Assembly (NCBI GenBank): GCA_963782595.1
Contig: CAWAKJ010000001.1
Span: 1 to 64,000 of the forward strand
DNA from: JAMQPK01 sp963782595
GTDB taxonomy: Bacteria; Acidobacteriota; Vicinamibacteria; Vicinamibacterales; JAMQPK01
Direction of reading: 5' to 3'
Length of the DNA: 64,000 bases
The translations under genes were made by a program, and so were the position numbers. Shown here piece by piece: positions 25,859 to 34,004 of this stretch. A model generated the notes under the pieces. The model saw only the letters and a program-made list of their open reading frames with translations. It was not told the DNA's origin and did not search any database. Positions within the stretch are counted from its first letter, which is position 1; every line of letters begins with the position of its first letter.

Positions 25859-27573
25859 TACTGACTCGGGGTGCCCTTCGCGTGCTTGAGCTGCTCCATC
25901 ACCTGCGTCAGGTTGTAGCTTGCCGGATCCTGCATCGGCGGGAACCTTTGGTAGGTCTCGAGCTCCCTCAGCCACAGCGCCTGGCCGATCGGCAGCATGT
26001 TCCAGTCGTAGACGTAGGCGGTCACCGGTGCGCCAATAGCGCCACCCATCCCGGTGAGCGTCTTGTACTGTGAGCCGATGGAAGATTCAAACGGATCGCG
26101 TTTGATGTTGACGACCTGGGCCCAGTGATAGGGCAGCGCGCCGGCGAGGAACCCGGCCGGCGCGTCGGACACCATGTCGAAGTAGATCTTCCAGTTCTTG
26201 TACCGCACCGCCGAGGGCGTTGCGCCCGAGTAGTAGAAGAACGTGTCGCGCGCCGACTTCTCCGTTTTGCCCTCGAGGTAGTCGCGCTGGTCGACACCGT
26301 CCAGCGTCGTCTTGACAATCCCCGGGTAGCTGCCCGCCTCGATCTGCTTCTTCAGACCATCGCCCGAGGGACCGCCAGCGATGTTCACGAGTGTGGGCAG
26401 CCAGTCGAGCGACGCGAAGATCTCGTTCTTCACCGTGCCCGGCTTGATGTGCCCGGGCCAGCGCACGACCAGCGGGGCGCGCATGCCACCTTCCCAGGTG
26501 GAGAGCTTCCCGCCCTTGAAGGGCGTCGTGCCGCCGTCGGGGTAGGTAATCGTCTCGGCGCCGTTGTCGGTGGTGAAGATGACGATGGTGTTGTCGAGCT
26601 CGCCCATGTCTTCGAGCTTCTTCAGCACGTAGCCGATGTTGTCGTCCATCTGCTTCATACCGGCCTCGTTGGTGCCCCAGTCCTTGCCGCCGGACTCACC
26701 GACCATGCTCATGTACTTGTCGTTCAGCACGGTGGTGATGTGCATGCGCGCCGGGTTGTACCAGACGAAGAACGGCTTGTTGGTCTTCCTGGGGTCGTTG
26801 CGATCGAGGAAGTCGATGACTTTGGCCGAGATCTCCTCGTCCACGCCCTTCGAGCGTTCCAGAGTCAACGGGCCCTGGTCCTCGCACTTCTGTTTCGATG
26901 GCGTGCCGTCGGAGGACTTGCACCAGATGACGGGGCGCGGCGGGGTCAAGCAGATCGTCGTCTTCGGATCCACCGCTCCGGGCACTTCGGCAAGGCCGGG
27001 TATCAGCGTGTTCTTGCACGGCGGCGCGACAGTCTGGAGAAGCGGCGTCTTGTTGATGTCGGGGAAGCTCACGCCCTGCATCGCGTCGAGGTGGTAGAGG
27101 TAGCCCCAGAATTCCTGGAAGCCGTGCGCCGTCGGCAGCGCGTCGGTGTGATCGCCCAGGTGGTTCTTGCCGAACTCGCCGGTGTTGTAGCCGCGGTCGA
27201 GCAGGAACTTCGCGATCGCCGGGGTGCCCGGGCGCAGGTAGCTCGGGCTGCCCGGCAGCTGCGGCGGAATCATGCCCGTGCGCAGCGGGTGCATGCCGGT
27301 GAAGAACGCGTTGCGCCCCGCGGTGCAGCTCTGCTCGGCGTAGTAGTGCATGAAGATCGCGCCCTCGTTCCCGATCCGATCGATGTTGGGCGTCTCGCCG
27401 ACCGCCAGGCCGCGGTGGTAGATGCTCGGCTGCATCCAGCCGATGTCGTCGCCCATGATGAACAGGATGTTGGGCTTCTCACGCGTTTGCGCGAAGGCGT
27501 GCGAGGTGACGCTGCCGACAATCAGTAGCGTCATGAAGCAGCTGATCCAGTGCGACATCTTGTTACCGGTCAT
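25858..27573 (-). CDS. Secreted arylsulfatase
   Basis: Sulfatases hydrolyse sulfate esters with a formylglycine made from Cys or Ser. This protein (about 571 residues from ATG 27573; an alternative start lies at 27600) has a signal peptide ending SHAFAQ. The metal-binding NILFIMGDDIGW follows, and the active-site motif is SCTAGRNAFFTG. The motif is C-x-A-x-R rather than the usual C-x-P-x-R, a known variant. Further metal residues lie in FTTDNGAET and the FKGGKLSTWEGG motif. It would act in the periplasm or outside the cell. A formylglycine-generating enzyme gene lies 30 kb away at 56925. Substrate unknown. Confidence 0.9.
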   Translation of the reverse strand: MTGNKMSHWISCFMTLLIVGSVTSHAFAQTREKPNILFIMGDDIGWMQPSIYHRGLAVGETPNIDRIGNEGAIFMHYYAEQSCTAGRNAFFTGMHPLRTGMIPPQLPGSPSYLRPGTPAIAKFLLDRGYNTGEFGKNHLGDHTDALPTAHGFQEFWGYLYHLDAMQGVSFPDINKTPLLQTVAPPCKNTLIPGLAEVPGAVDPKTTICLTPPRPVIWCKSSDGTPSKQKCEDQGPLTLERSKGVDEEISAKVIDFLDRNDPRKTNKPFFVWYNPARMHITTVLNDKYMSMVGESGGKDWGTNEAGMKQMDDNIGYVLKKLEDMGELDNTIVIFTTDNGAETITYPDGGTTPFKGGKLSTWEGGMRAPLVVRWPGHIKPGTVKNEIFASLDWLPTLVNIAGGPSGDGLKKQIEAGSYPGIVKTTLDGVDQRDYLEGKTEKSARDTFFYYSGATPSAVRYKNWKIYFDMVSDAPAGFLAGALPYHWAQVVNIKRDPFESSIGSQYKTLTGMGGAIGAPVTAYVYDWNMLPIGQALWLRELETYQRFPPMQDPASYNLTQVMEQLKHAKGTPSQ

Positions 27574-27785
27574 AGACACATGTGTCCTTTCGCAGTTCAT
27601 GTTCCTTACGAACTCGACGGTTCGTCCCTACACCAACGAACGTATCCTGTATCCAGCGGTGCAAGAGCGTAACCGCAAGAGTTCGGCGAGTGTTCGTCTA
27701 GAGTGGCGGTGGATCGGGTGAAGTGCGATGAGTTATCGCGAGTCGTTACGAGATCTCGCGAGACGACGTGCGGATGCTGACCGAG

Positions 27786-28712
27786 TCAGGTTCGAGATCG
27801 AGTCGCGAACTGTTCGAACTTCTTCATCGACTCGAACGCGATCTGCCCCCTCAGGTGGGTCAGCTGCTTCGCGCGCTGAATTACCGACCGGAGATCGGCG
27901 TCAAGGGCGCGCAGGCATTCGGCGTGGGTTTTATGCGGGTAGTCCCGGGTCAATCCGCACAGCGTGCAGACCGTCAGGGGACGCATCGTCACAACGTTCG
28001 CGCGGTCGCCGACGTCATGAGCCCGGCGCCGGCTCTCGATGGGCGCCTGGGCATTTTTCCTCAACACCGGGTAGCAGCTGCACGCCTGGCGCCGTAGCGC
28101 AATCGGATCGAGCAGGGTGACGCTCGTCGCGTCGTGCTTGACGATCTGCCGCTCGGCGAGGCGGACCATGATGCTCGCCAACTCATCGGATTTCGCCCCG
28201 ATGGCCATCGCGAGAAAGGACTGCGTCAGCTCGAAGTTCGCGCGCCGCAGGCGCTCGTGCGTCAGCAGAATCCAGCGTGCACATCGCGCCTCCAAGCGAT
28301 GCAACCGGTTGCACGCCACCAGTTGCATCACCGATTGCGTAAACGCGCCGCAGAACTGACCCACGGCGTGCCCGAGCTCGGTCTGGGCGCAGAACCTCTC
28401 GAAGACGTTCAGCGCCATGTACTGCAGTGTGCCGTGAGAGACATGCAGATACGAACCGCTCGTGAACTGACTCCCGAGCGCGGGGAGGCCCACGACTCCC
28501 TCGCTGCCGACCGACGCCACTTCGATCGTCGTGCCGTCCGTCATTCGACTCAAGATCGACGACACGCCCGTGCCCGGAAAATACACACGCGCGACACCAC
28601 AGTGCGGGAGCGTGCTGCCGTGGCTCAGACGAATCGTGTGCAGTCGAGGCGCAATGCGCCGATAGTCGCCGGCCGGCAATGACGCGAGCAGCCTATTGGG
28701 CGATCGCGACAC
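27786..28712 (-). CDS. Crp/Fnr family regulator with Cys/His-rich C-terminal tail
   Basis: The protein (308 residues from GTG 28712) has a cyclic-nucleotide-type sensor domain at 1-120, with VARVYFPGTGVSSI and a GSEGVVGLPAL motif, then a dimer helix. A winged helix near 165-220 follows (FELTQSFLAMAIGAKSDELASIMVRL). Unlike its neighbour it continues for some 90 residues. The tail contains CTLCGLTRDYPHKTHAEC, a Cys-x2-Cys, His-x2-His-x2-Cys cluster that could bind zinc, and a helix ending in a Lys/Arg-rich end. Its start overlaps the previous Crp/Fnr gene by 20 bases, so both are made together. An internal ATG at 27986 could also make the tail alone. Confidence 0.8.
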   Translation of the reverse strand: MSRSPNRLLASLPAGDYRRIAPRLHTIRLSHGSTLPHCGVARVYFPGTGVSSILSRMTDGTTIEVASVGSEGVVGLPALGSQFTSGSYLHVSHGTLQYMALNVFERFCAQTELGHAVGQFCGAFTQSVMQLVACNRLHRLEARCARWILLTHERLRRANFELTQSFLAMAIGAKSDELASIMVRLAERQIVKHDATSVTLLDPIALRRQACSCYPVLRKNAQAPIESRRRAHDVGDRANVVTMRPLTVCTLCGLTRDYPHKTHAECLRALDADLRSVIQRAKQLTHLRGQIAFESMKKFEQFATRSRT

Positions 28713-29463
28713 TGGGACGCTCGCTGCGCGGCAGCAGCCGATCGAACACCCCTCGCACGTTCCTGTAGCACTCGCACGAGGCCCCTTCCAGGCCCTTGCG
28801 GTCGACGATACGGACGTGTCCGCGCACATGCGACACGATGCCGCCGCGCGTGAGCTCGGCCATGACGAGCGTGACCGTGGGTCGCCGCACGCCCAGCATG
28901 ATCGCCAGAAATTCGTGCGTGAGAGGGAACTCGTCCTGGCCGATGCGGTCATGCGTCATCAACAGCCAGCGGCAGCAGCGTTCCTCGGCAGAGTGCAGCC
29001 CGTTGCACGCGACCGACTGCATCAGAAGCGCGACAAACGCCTGCGAGTAGCGTGTGACCACCTCCTGAAACGGCCCCCGGCGCTCCATTTCGCGCCGGAA
29101 CGCGTCGATGCCCATGACGGCTGCCGGCTCGCCGGCGATTTGGACGAACGCGTCTCCGCTCGCAATGGAATTGCCGAGCACCGCGCCGATGCCCACGAAT
29201 CCCTCACGACCGACCGTGGCCACTTCCACGATTCCGCCGTCTTCCATGGCGTTGGTGATGGAGAGGACCGAGCGACTCGGAAAATAGATCTCGGTGATGG
29301 TATCGCCGTGTTTGTGCAGGGTTTGACGTACTTTCAATGGACGCCATGTCAATTGAGAAGACACGCGCTGATAGTCTTCCTGAGGTAGCGACGACAACAA
29401 GGCATTGATCGACCATTGTGCGGGGCTGACGGTAACTGTTTGCGCAGGTTTGGCTAGCTGCAT
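28693..29463 (-). CDS. Crp/Fnr family transcriptional regulator
   Basis: This 256-residue regulator has an N-terminal beta-roll sensor (TLHKHGDTITEIYFPSRSVLS, EVATVGREGFVGIGAVLG) and a C-terminal helix-turn-helix (FPLTHEFLAIMLGVRRPTVTLVM). No four-Cys cluster typical of oxygen-sensing FNR is present, and the Arg/Ser cAMP site is not obvious, so the signal is unknown. A short Cys pair (ASCECYRNV) lies near the end. It is the first gene of a two-regulator operon. A perfect CCGGATCGATCCGG palindrome at 29507-29520 lies upstream and may be an operator. Confidence 0.88.
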   Translation of the reverse strand: MQLAKPAQTVTVSPAQWSINALLSSLPQEDYQRVSSQLTWRPLKVRQTLHKHGDTITEIYFPSRSVLSITNAMEDGGIVEVATVGREGFVGIGAVLGNSIASGDAFVQIAGEPAAVMGIDAFRREMERRGPFQEVVTRYSQAFVALLMQSVACNGLHSAEERCCRWLLMTHDRIGQDEFPLTHEFLAIMLGVRRPTVTLVMAELTRGGIVSHVRGHVRIVDRKGLEGASCECYRNVRGVFDRLLPRSERPSVAIAQ

Positions 29464-29629
29464 GGGTACTCTCCGTGTTCGAAATAAGAAGGTGTGAGCT
29501 GGGACGCCGGATCGATCCGGATCGGTAATCGCATTGCATCGTCCGTGCCGCAGATGTCAAAAATGTGTCGCGTGTTCGTGAGAATACGAATTCGATCCTG
29601 TAGGGCTTTCGCCCACATCGCTGTTCGCT

Positions 29630-30697
29630 ATGACTGAACCACACCGAATTTTCCGGAAGAAACCTGGCGGCGCGCGCGTCGCCGGCGCTGGTCAGGCAGA
29701 CACGCAGGTCGTGCTGAACGAGGCGAACCGTGTTCTGCTGGAGCGCTACGCGCCCCCCAGCGTGCTCGTCGATCAGAATTTTGACGTCGTGCAGTTCAAC
29801 GGCCGGACGCGCCCCTATCTCGAACCGGCCCCGAAGGGGTCCGAGGTCAGCGTCCTGAAGCTCGCGCGCGGAGGGCTGCTGCACGGGCTGCGCACGGCGC
29901 TGCAGACCGCCCGCGCGACCCGCAAGGGCACCCGGCGCCAGCGACTACGGGTGCGCAACGGCAATAAGTCGGACGATGTAGACATCGAGATCCTCCCGAT
30001 CGTCCAGCAGCGCCAGCGGTTTTATCTCGTACTCTTCGAGAAGCCAAAACCGGCGCTGAAGGAAAGCGCGGACACGAAATTACCGCGACGCCGTGTGGGT
30101 GCCCACGCTGGCCACGTCGCAAAGCTCGAAGAGGAAGTGGCCACGACACGCGAGTATCTGCAATCGACGATTCAGGAAATCGAGGCGGCCAACGAAGAGC
30201 TGCAATCGGCCAATGAAGAGATCCTCTCCACCAACGAACTGCTGCAGGGGACCAACGAAGAGCTGGATACGGCCAAGGAGGAACTGCAGTCGGTCAACGA
30301 GGAGCTGAGTCTCGTGAACGACGAGCTCCTCGTCCGCAACGAGGAGCTTACCCGGGTGAACGCCGATCTGGTCAATCTGCTCGCGACCGTGCCGATCGCG
30401 ATCGTCATCGTCTCCCACGAATTGCGCATCCGCCGCTTCACACCGATGGCCGAGAAGGTGTTCCATCTCACGCCAGGCGACATCGGGCGGCCGTTCTCTC
30501 AGATCGGCCCGAACATCGTGTCACCAGAACTGCTGTCGATGATTGCCGCGGCGATCGACACCGTTACCACCATGGAGCGCCCCGTCCAGGACTCGGAGGG
30601 CAGGCCTAGCTCGCTCAGAATCAGACCCTGTAAGAACGCAGACGGCCGAATCGACGGCGCCGTCATTGCGTTGTTTGATCGGGAACCGGCATTTTAG
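29630..30697 (+). CDS. Fragment of a CheB/CheR/PAS fusion protein
   Basis: This 355-residue protein matches only the middle of large CheB-CheR-PAS fusion proteins. Residues 25-145 resemble the linker after the CheR methyltransferase (LLERYAPPSVLVDQNFDVVQF, LLHGLRTALQTAR). Residues 165-255 are a Glu/Asn-rich coiled coil made of repeated NEEL units. Residues 258-350 are a PAS domain (LATVPIAIVIVSHELRIRRF). The methylesterase, methyltransferase and histidine-kinase parts are missing. It may survive as a small sensor, but the abrupt ends suggest a truncated gene. Upstream sequence holds no remnant of CheR. The gene ends as the convergent EVE gene ends. Confidence 0.7.
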   Translation: MTEPHRIFRKKPGGARVAGAGQADTQVVLNEANRVLLERYAPPSVLVDQNFDVVQFNGRTRPYLEPAPKGSEVSVLKLARGGLLHGLRTALQTARATRKGTRRQRLRVRNGNKSDDVDIEILPIVQQRQRFYLVLFEKPKPALKESADTKLPRRRVGAHAGHVAKLEEEVATTREYLQSTIQEIEAANEELQSANEEILSTNELLQGTNEELDTAKEELQSVNEELSLVNDELLVRNEELTRVNADLVNLLATVPIAIVIVSHELRIRRFTPMAEKVFHLTPGDIGRPFSQIGPNIVSPELLSMIAAAIDTVTTMERPVQDSEGRPSSLRIRPCKNADGRIDGAVIALFDREPAF

Positions 30698-31098
30698 GAC
30701 TTCGACAGCCGTTCGATTTCCTTCCATTCCGCGTCGGTGACAGGCATGACCGACAATCGCGGAAGGCGCGTCAGCGGGAAGCTCGTAAACGCCTTCGACG
30801 CTTTGATTTCCGACAGTGTGACCGGCCTTTTCAAGGCCTGAACCGGCGCGACATCGACGACCCACAGCTTGCCCGTCTTGTCCTTCGGATCCGGATACGC
30901 ATCGCTCGTGGCGCGGGCGGTGCCGACGACCGCCTTCTCGTTGCCGGTGTGGTAATACAAGACACGATCCCCCTTTTTCACGGCCCGGAGGTGCTTCTGA
31001 GCGAGGGGGTTCCTGACCCCGGCCCATGAGGTGCCGCCGTCCCGGGAAAACTGCTCAAAGCTGTAGCTCGAGGGTTCTTCTTTGAAGAGCCAATTCAT
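30694..31098 (-). CDS. EVE domain-containing protein
   Basis: This protein has about 134 residues from ATG 31098. EVE domains belong to the PUA-like superfamily and are thought to bind modified bases in DNA or RNA. Signature elements are NWLFKEEPSSYSFEQF at the start, TSWAGVRNPLAQKHLRAVKKGDRVLYYHTG, and the strand VVGTARATSDAYPDP. The C-terminal PRLSVMPVTDAEWKEIERL is typical. An upstream extension to 31140 lacks family similarity. It converges with the CheR/PAS fragment with a four-base overlap and is divergent from the cytochrome gene. Confidence 0.9.
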   Translation of the reverse strand: MNWLFKEEPSSYSFEQFSRDGGTSWAGVRNPLAQKHLRAVKKGDRVLYYHTGNEKAVVGTARATSDAYPDPKDKTGKLWVVDVAPVQALKRPVTLSEIKASKAFTSFPLTRLPRLSVMPVTDAEWKEIERLSKS

Positions 31099-31155
31099 GT
31101 GCACTAGACTAACCCGACCAGTTTCCCGGGGTCTTGCCAATTTCAGGAGGCCGTT

Positions 31156-31584
31156 ATGAACCGTGTGCTCTCGATTGCGTGTCTCGTTTTCACTATTGCG
31201 TTCGCGGTGTCACTGGCCGCGCAGGCTCCGGCAAAAATCGTTTCCGAAGCGGACTATGCCGCAGCCATGAAAGAGATCGGAAGTCTGAACGGCGCACTGA
31301 CCAAAGCCATCAAGGGCGGGGATGCTGCGGAAGCTGGCAAGGCCGTCCCGCGGATGGAAACGATCTTCAAGAGCGTGCAGGCCTACTGGGCCGACAAGAA
31401 GGTCGCCGACGCGACGACGGCGGCTCAGACGGCGGTCACCTCACTCGCCGCGATTTCCAAAGCGCTTGCCGCCAACGACATGACCGCGGCCGAAACCGCG
31501 CGCGGCACGCTCGCGCAGCAGTGCATGGGTTGCCACAAGGAACATCGCGAGAAGCTGCCTGAGGGCGGGTTCAGAATGAAGTAG
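31156..31584 (+). CDS. Small exported c-type cytochrome
   Basis: This 142-residue protein has a signal peptide (residues 1-21, ending LAAQ), then four amphipathic helices and a single haem-binding motif CMGCHKEHRE close to the C-terminus. A helical bundle with the haem motif near the end resembles cytochrome c' and related proteins. It would bind haem c in the periplasm. CAGGAGG lies upstream of ATG 31156, a strong ribosome site. Its redox partner is unknown. A possible haem-binding chlorite-dismutase-like gene lies just downstream on the opposite strand. Confidence 0.85.
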   Translation: MNRVLSIACLVFTIAFAVSLAAQAPAKIVSEADYAAAMKEIGSLNGALTKAIKGGDAAEAGKAVPRMETIFKSVQAYWADKKVADATTAAQTAVTSLAAISKALAANDMTAAETARGTLAQQCMGCHKEHREKLPEGGFRMK

Positions 31585-31587
31585 TCG

Positions 31588-31726
31588 CCAGGCGCAAGTC
31601 GGAAGTCGTAAGGCGCAAGGCGAGTCGTAAGTCGCAAGGCGGGAGGGTAAGGGCGCGGGGAAACAGTTACGCCCTTACTCTCATCCCTCCGCCATTTGCC
31701 ATCTGCCCTCTGCCATCTGCCCTGAC
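31588..31726. repeat. Low-complexity direct repeats
   Basis: Between the convergent cytochrome and haem-like genes, units such as AGTCGTAAGGCGCAAGGCG recur imperfectly (31588-31650), followed by repeats of CTGCCATCTGCC (31693-31722). No gene is supported. Such simple intergenic repeats also occur at 25770 and 38970 in this window. Confidence 0.55.
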
Positions 31727-31731
31727 AGGCA

Positions 31732-32538
31732 TCACCACCGCATCACCCTCTTCCCGCGCCACTCCGGTCCTTCCACAACATACTTCCATTCGGGATTCTG
31801 ACCTTCGTCTCTCAGCGCACGGCAGATATGGTCGAACACCGGCAGGTTCTCGTCGGTGCATTCGAAGTAGGTCAGGAAATCGAATTCGTTCTCGCGCTGA
31901 TAGCCGTCGGGATTGTGATAGAGCCGACGGAATATTTTGGGAATGCCCTGCTCCGCGGCCTGGGCGTGCCCCTTGACCGGCGACCCGTTCGAGTGTTCGT
32001 GATGCGGGTAGAAGTACGTGTGCCGCTCGAGCGCCGTCTTCTCCCACCATGCGGCGGTCTTGCTCATGGGCATGATGATCGCGTTGCCTGCGACGCGGCC
32101 CGACTGCCGCGCGAGCGCCCGCTTGTAGGCGAACGTCCGCATTTCGGCGCTGCTGTAACGCGGCGTGCGTTCGGCGCCGTCGAGGATGACGAGGTCGGCG
32201 ATGCCCGACACGCGCCGTTTCAGCTCGCATGCCACTTCCTGCAGCCGCGGCCGGTAGTTTCCCGACAGATGCACGACGTAGCGCGCCGCGCGGATGCCTT
32301 CGCGACCCCGGTCCACCGATTCCGAAGTCAGAAACTGGATCGTTTCCTGCGGCTGCACATCGCGCGATCCATCGGCGTCGAAGTCGTTGAAGAAGCCGCG
32401 GTTGATCTGTGAGCCCGCAGTACGGATTTTCGCCGCCGTCGCGGCGTCGTCCTGGTACGGCAACAGGAAGACGAACTTCGTGTACGTCAGGTTCGTCGCC
32501 GGATCGGGCTGACCGTTGCCGTTGCCGTTAGTGCCCAC
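31732..32538 (-). CDS. Possible chlorite-dismutase-like (Cld superfamily) protein
   Basis: This 268-residue protein has two alpha/beta halves. The second half carries IIMPMSKTAAWWEKTALERH and FDFLTYFECTDENLPVFDHI, which resemble the segments that frame the haem pocket in chlorite dismutase/HemQ proteins. No clear proximal His alignment can be made by eye, so haem binding is unproven. The N-terminus (GTNGNGNGQ) is flexible and has no signal peptide. It could alternatively belong to an unrelated dimeric alpha/beta-barrel family. It lies opposite the cytochrome c gene and stands alone on its strand. Confidence 0.45.
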   Translation of the reverse strand: MGTNGNGNGQPDPATNLTYTKFVFLLPYQDDAATAAKIRTAGSQINRGFFNDFDADGSRDVQPQETIQFLTSESVDRGREGIRAARYVVHLSGNYRPRLQEVACELKRRVSGIADLVILDGAERTPRYSSAEMRTFAYKRALARQSGRVAGNAIIMPMSKTAAWWEKTALERHTYFYPHHEHSNGSPVKGHAQAAEQGIPKIFRRLYHNPDGYQRENEFDFLTYFECTDENLPVFDHICRALRDEGQNPEWKYVVEGPEWRGKRVMRW

Positions 32539-32669
32539 TTGTGATCCTAGATTTTCTATCGGCTGGAAGGCGTGAAAGGGAAAGATGTGCTGTGCCTGGA
32601 CGCGCAGAGCTGCGCAATGGTGTGCAATCGATCACGTTTTTTTCGGTTGACAGCGGCCAAAGCCGCCAA

Positions 32670-34004
32670 TTATTCGGGTTTCACGCGCGCCAGGACGAGT
32701 CCGATGCCCACTAGCAGGATTCCCCAACTGAGCAACAACGCCTCGAGACCGATCCGGTCCAACAGAAATCCTCCGAGCGCGGGTGCCACCATCAGTCCAA
32801 CGGCCCACGCCATGTTGTAAACGCCGTACACCACGCCGTAGGACTCGAACCCGGCCGCCGATGCCGCTTCCGACATATAGGTCAGCGACGGCGTCACGAC
32901 CATGCTGAATACCATCCACATCGGCACCATCGCCAGTGCGGCAGTCCGGAAGTCGGTGGCCAAACTGAACAGAGGCAGGACCACTGCAGACGCGACCAGC
33001 CCCACGATCATCAGTCGGCGCCCGCCCCAGCGATCGCTCAACCATCCATAAATTGGATGCATCGTTGTCGAGGCAATGGCGGCAATGCCGAACAGCGTTC
33101 CGATGGCCGAGGGACCGAGGTGGAGTCTCCTTTCGAGCGCGAGCGGAATGACGGGCTCGAGCATCGCGATGGTGCCGCCGCCGGCCACGACAACCAGCGC
33201 ACAAATCGCCACCGGACGATGCGTCAGCACGCGGCGCAGCGGTGCTGATGCGCCCGATCCGCGCGTCGCCGGCGCCACCAGAGCGAACACGACTAGATTG
33301 GCGGCCGCCAGGGCCGCCACGAACAGGAACGGCAGCCGGATCCCTCCGATTTCGTACAGCCATCCTCCGATAACCGGCCCGATGATGATGCCAAGCGTGC
33401 TGCCCGCCATGACGAGGCCCATTGCACGTCCGCGCCCCTCGACAAGCTCGGGGCGCCCTGAGCCTGTCGTCCCTCGACCTTGCTCGGGGCGGCCCTGAGG
33501 CTCTCGAAGGGTCGAAGGGCGCCCCTCTGGTCCGTACAGATCGGCGATCATCGCAAAACCGACAATCCACGTCATGCCGTCGGCGGCACCCTGCATCAGC
33601 CGCGCGGCGAACAGCACCGGCAGAGACTCGGCATAGGCGAACGCCAGCGTCGATGCGGCCAGCAAACCGAGTCCGGCCATCATCGGCCTCTTGCGGCCCA
33701 CGCGATCCGAGAGGGCTCCCATCGGAATCGAGAGCACGAGGAGGGTGACGCCAAACGATGCGAAGAGCAGGCCGATGACCGTCGGGCTGGCGTTGAATCG
33801 CAACGCATAGTCCGGCAAGATGGGAACGGCGACCGAATACGCGACGAGGTCAGTGAACGTTGCGGCGGTGATGGAAGCAAGAACGACCGGGCGAGAAAAT
33901 CGAGCGGGAAAAGGGCTCCGGGAGCCATTTTCGGACGTGCCAGCGAAAATGGCTCCCGGAGCCCTTTTTCCTTTTTCCTTCACTGACGCTTTAGGATCAG
34001 GCAT
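32670..34004 (-). CDS. MFS transporter with in-frame palindromic insertion
   Basis: This 444-residue major facilitator protein has twelve hydrophobic segments and typical loop motifs: GALSDRVGRKRPMMAGLGLL after helix 2 and GWLSDRWGGRRLMIVGL in the second half. It probably exports a drug or small metabolite. After the conserved IADLYGPE, about residues 159-188 are encoded by an 87-bp repeat element (33432-33527), and the normal sequence then resumes at RGRAMGLVMAG. The insert falls in a cytoplasmic loop and keeps the frame. The first 35 residues are encoded largely by another palindrome (33909-33968). ATG 34004 overlaps the glgB stop; no better start is seen before helix 1. Confidence 0.85.
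   Translation of the reverse strand: MPDPKASVKEKGKRAPGAIFAGTSENGSRSPFPARFSRPVVLASITAATFTDLVAYSVAVPILPDYALRFNASPTVIGLLFASFGVTLLVLSIPMGALSDRVGRKRPMMAGLGLLAASTLAFAYAESLPVLFAARLMQGAADGMTWIVGFAMIADLYGPEGRPSTLREPQGRPEQGRGTTGSGRPELVEGRGRAMGLVMAGSTLGIIIGPVIGGWLYEIGGIRLPFLFVAALAAANLVVFALVAPATRGSGASAPLRRVLTHRPVAICALVVVAGGGTIAMLEPVIPLALERRLHLGPSAIGTLFGIAAIASTTMHPIYGWLSDRWGGRRLMIVGLVASAVVLPLFSLATDFRTAALAMVPMWMVFSMVVTPSLTYMSEAASAAGFESYGVVYGVYNMAWAVGLMVAPALGGFLLDRIGLEALLLSWGILLVGIGLVLARVKPE
33432..33527. repeat. In-frame palindromic repeat element in MFS gene
   Basis: Two copies of the 9-mer GCGCCCCTC (33432-33440 and 33519-33527) flank an insert, giving an 87-bp period that keeps frame. The interior has two related half-units, one with AGCTCGGGGCGCCCTGAGCC and one with TGCTCGGGGCGGCCCTGAGG, each near a CTCGA or TCGAAGGG motif. 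This matches a widespread class of short palindromic repeats seen between genes in many bacteria, here inside a coding frame. Confidence 0.7.
33909..33968. repeat. Perfect 25-bp inverted repeat
   Basis: Arms at 33909-33933 and 33944-33968 are exact complements (starting AAAAGGGCTCCGGGAGCC) around a 10-base loop. On the minus strand it follows the glgB stop by 12 bases, and the arm ends in TTTT, so it could be the glgB terminator. It also lies within the first codons of the MFS frame. An alternative reading is a mobile palindromic element. Confidence 0.75.

Noticed and set aside
26125..27528. A 467-codon plus-strand open frame opposite the sulfatase
   Set aside because: Antisense to a clear sulfatase gene; no recognisable motif; composition typical of a shadow.
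28713..28952. Upstream extension of the second Crp/Fnr gene
   Set aside because: It overlaps the first Crp/Fnr gene deeply in a Ser/Arg-rich shadow frame; GTG 28712 gives a normal start.
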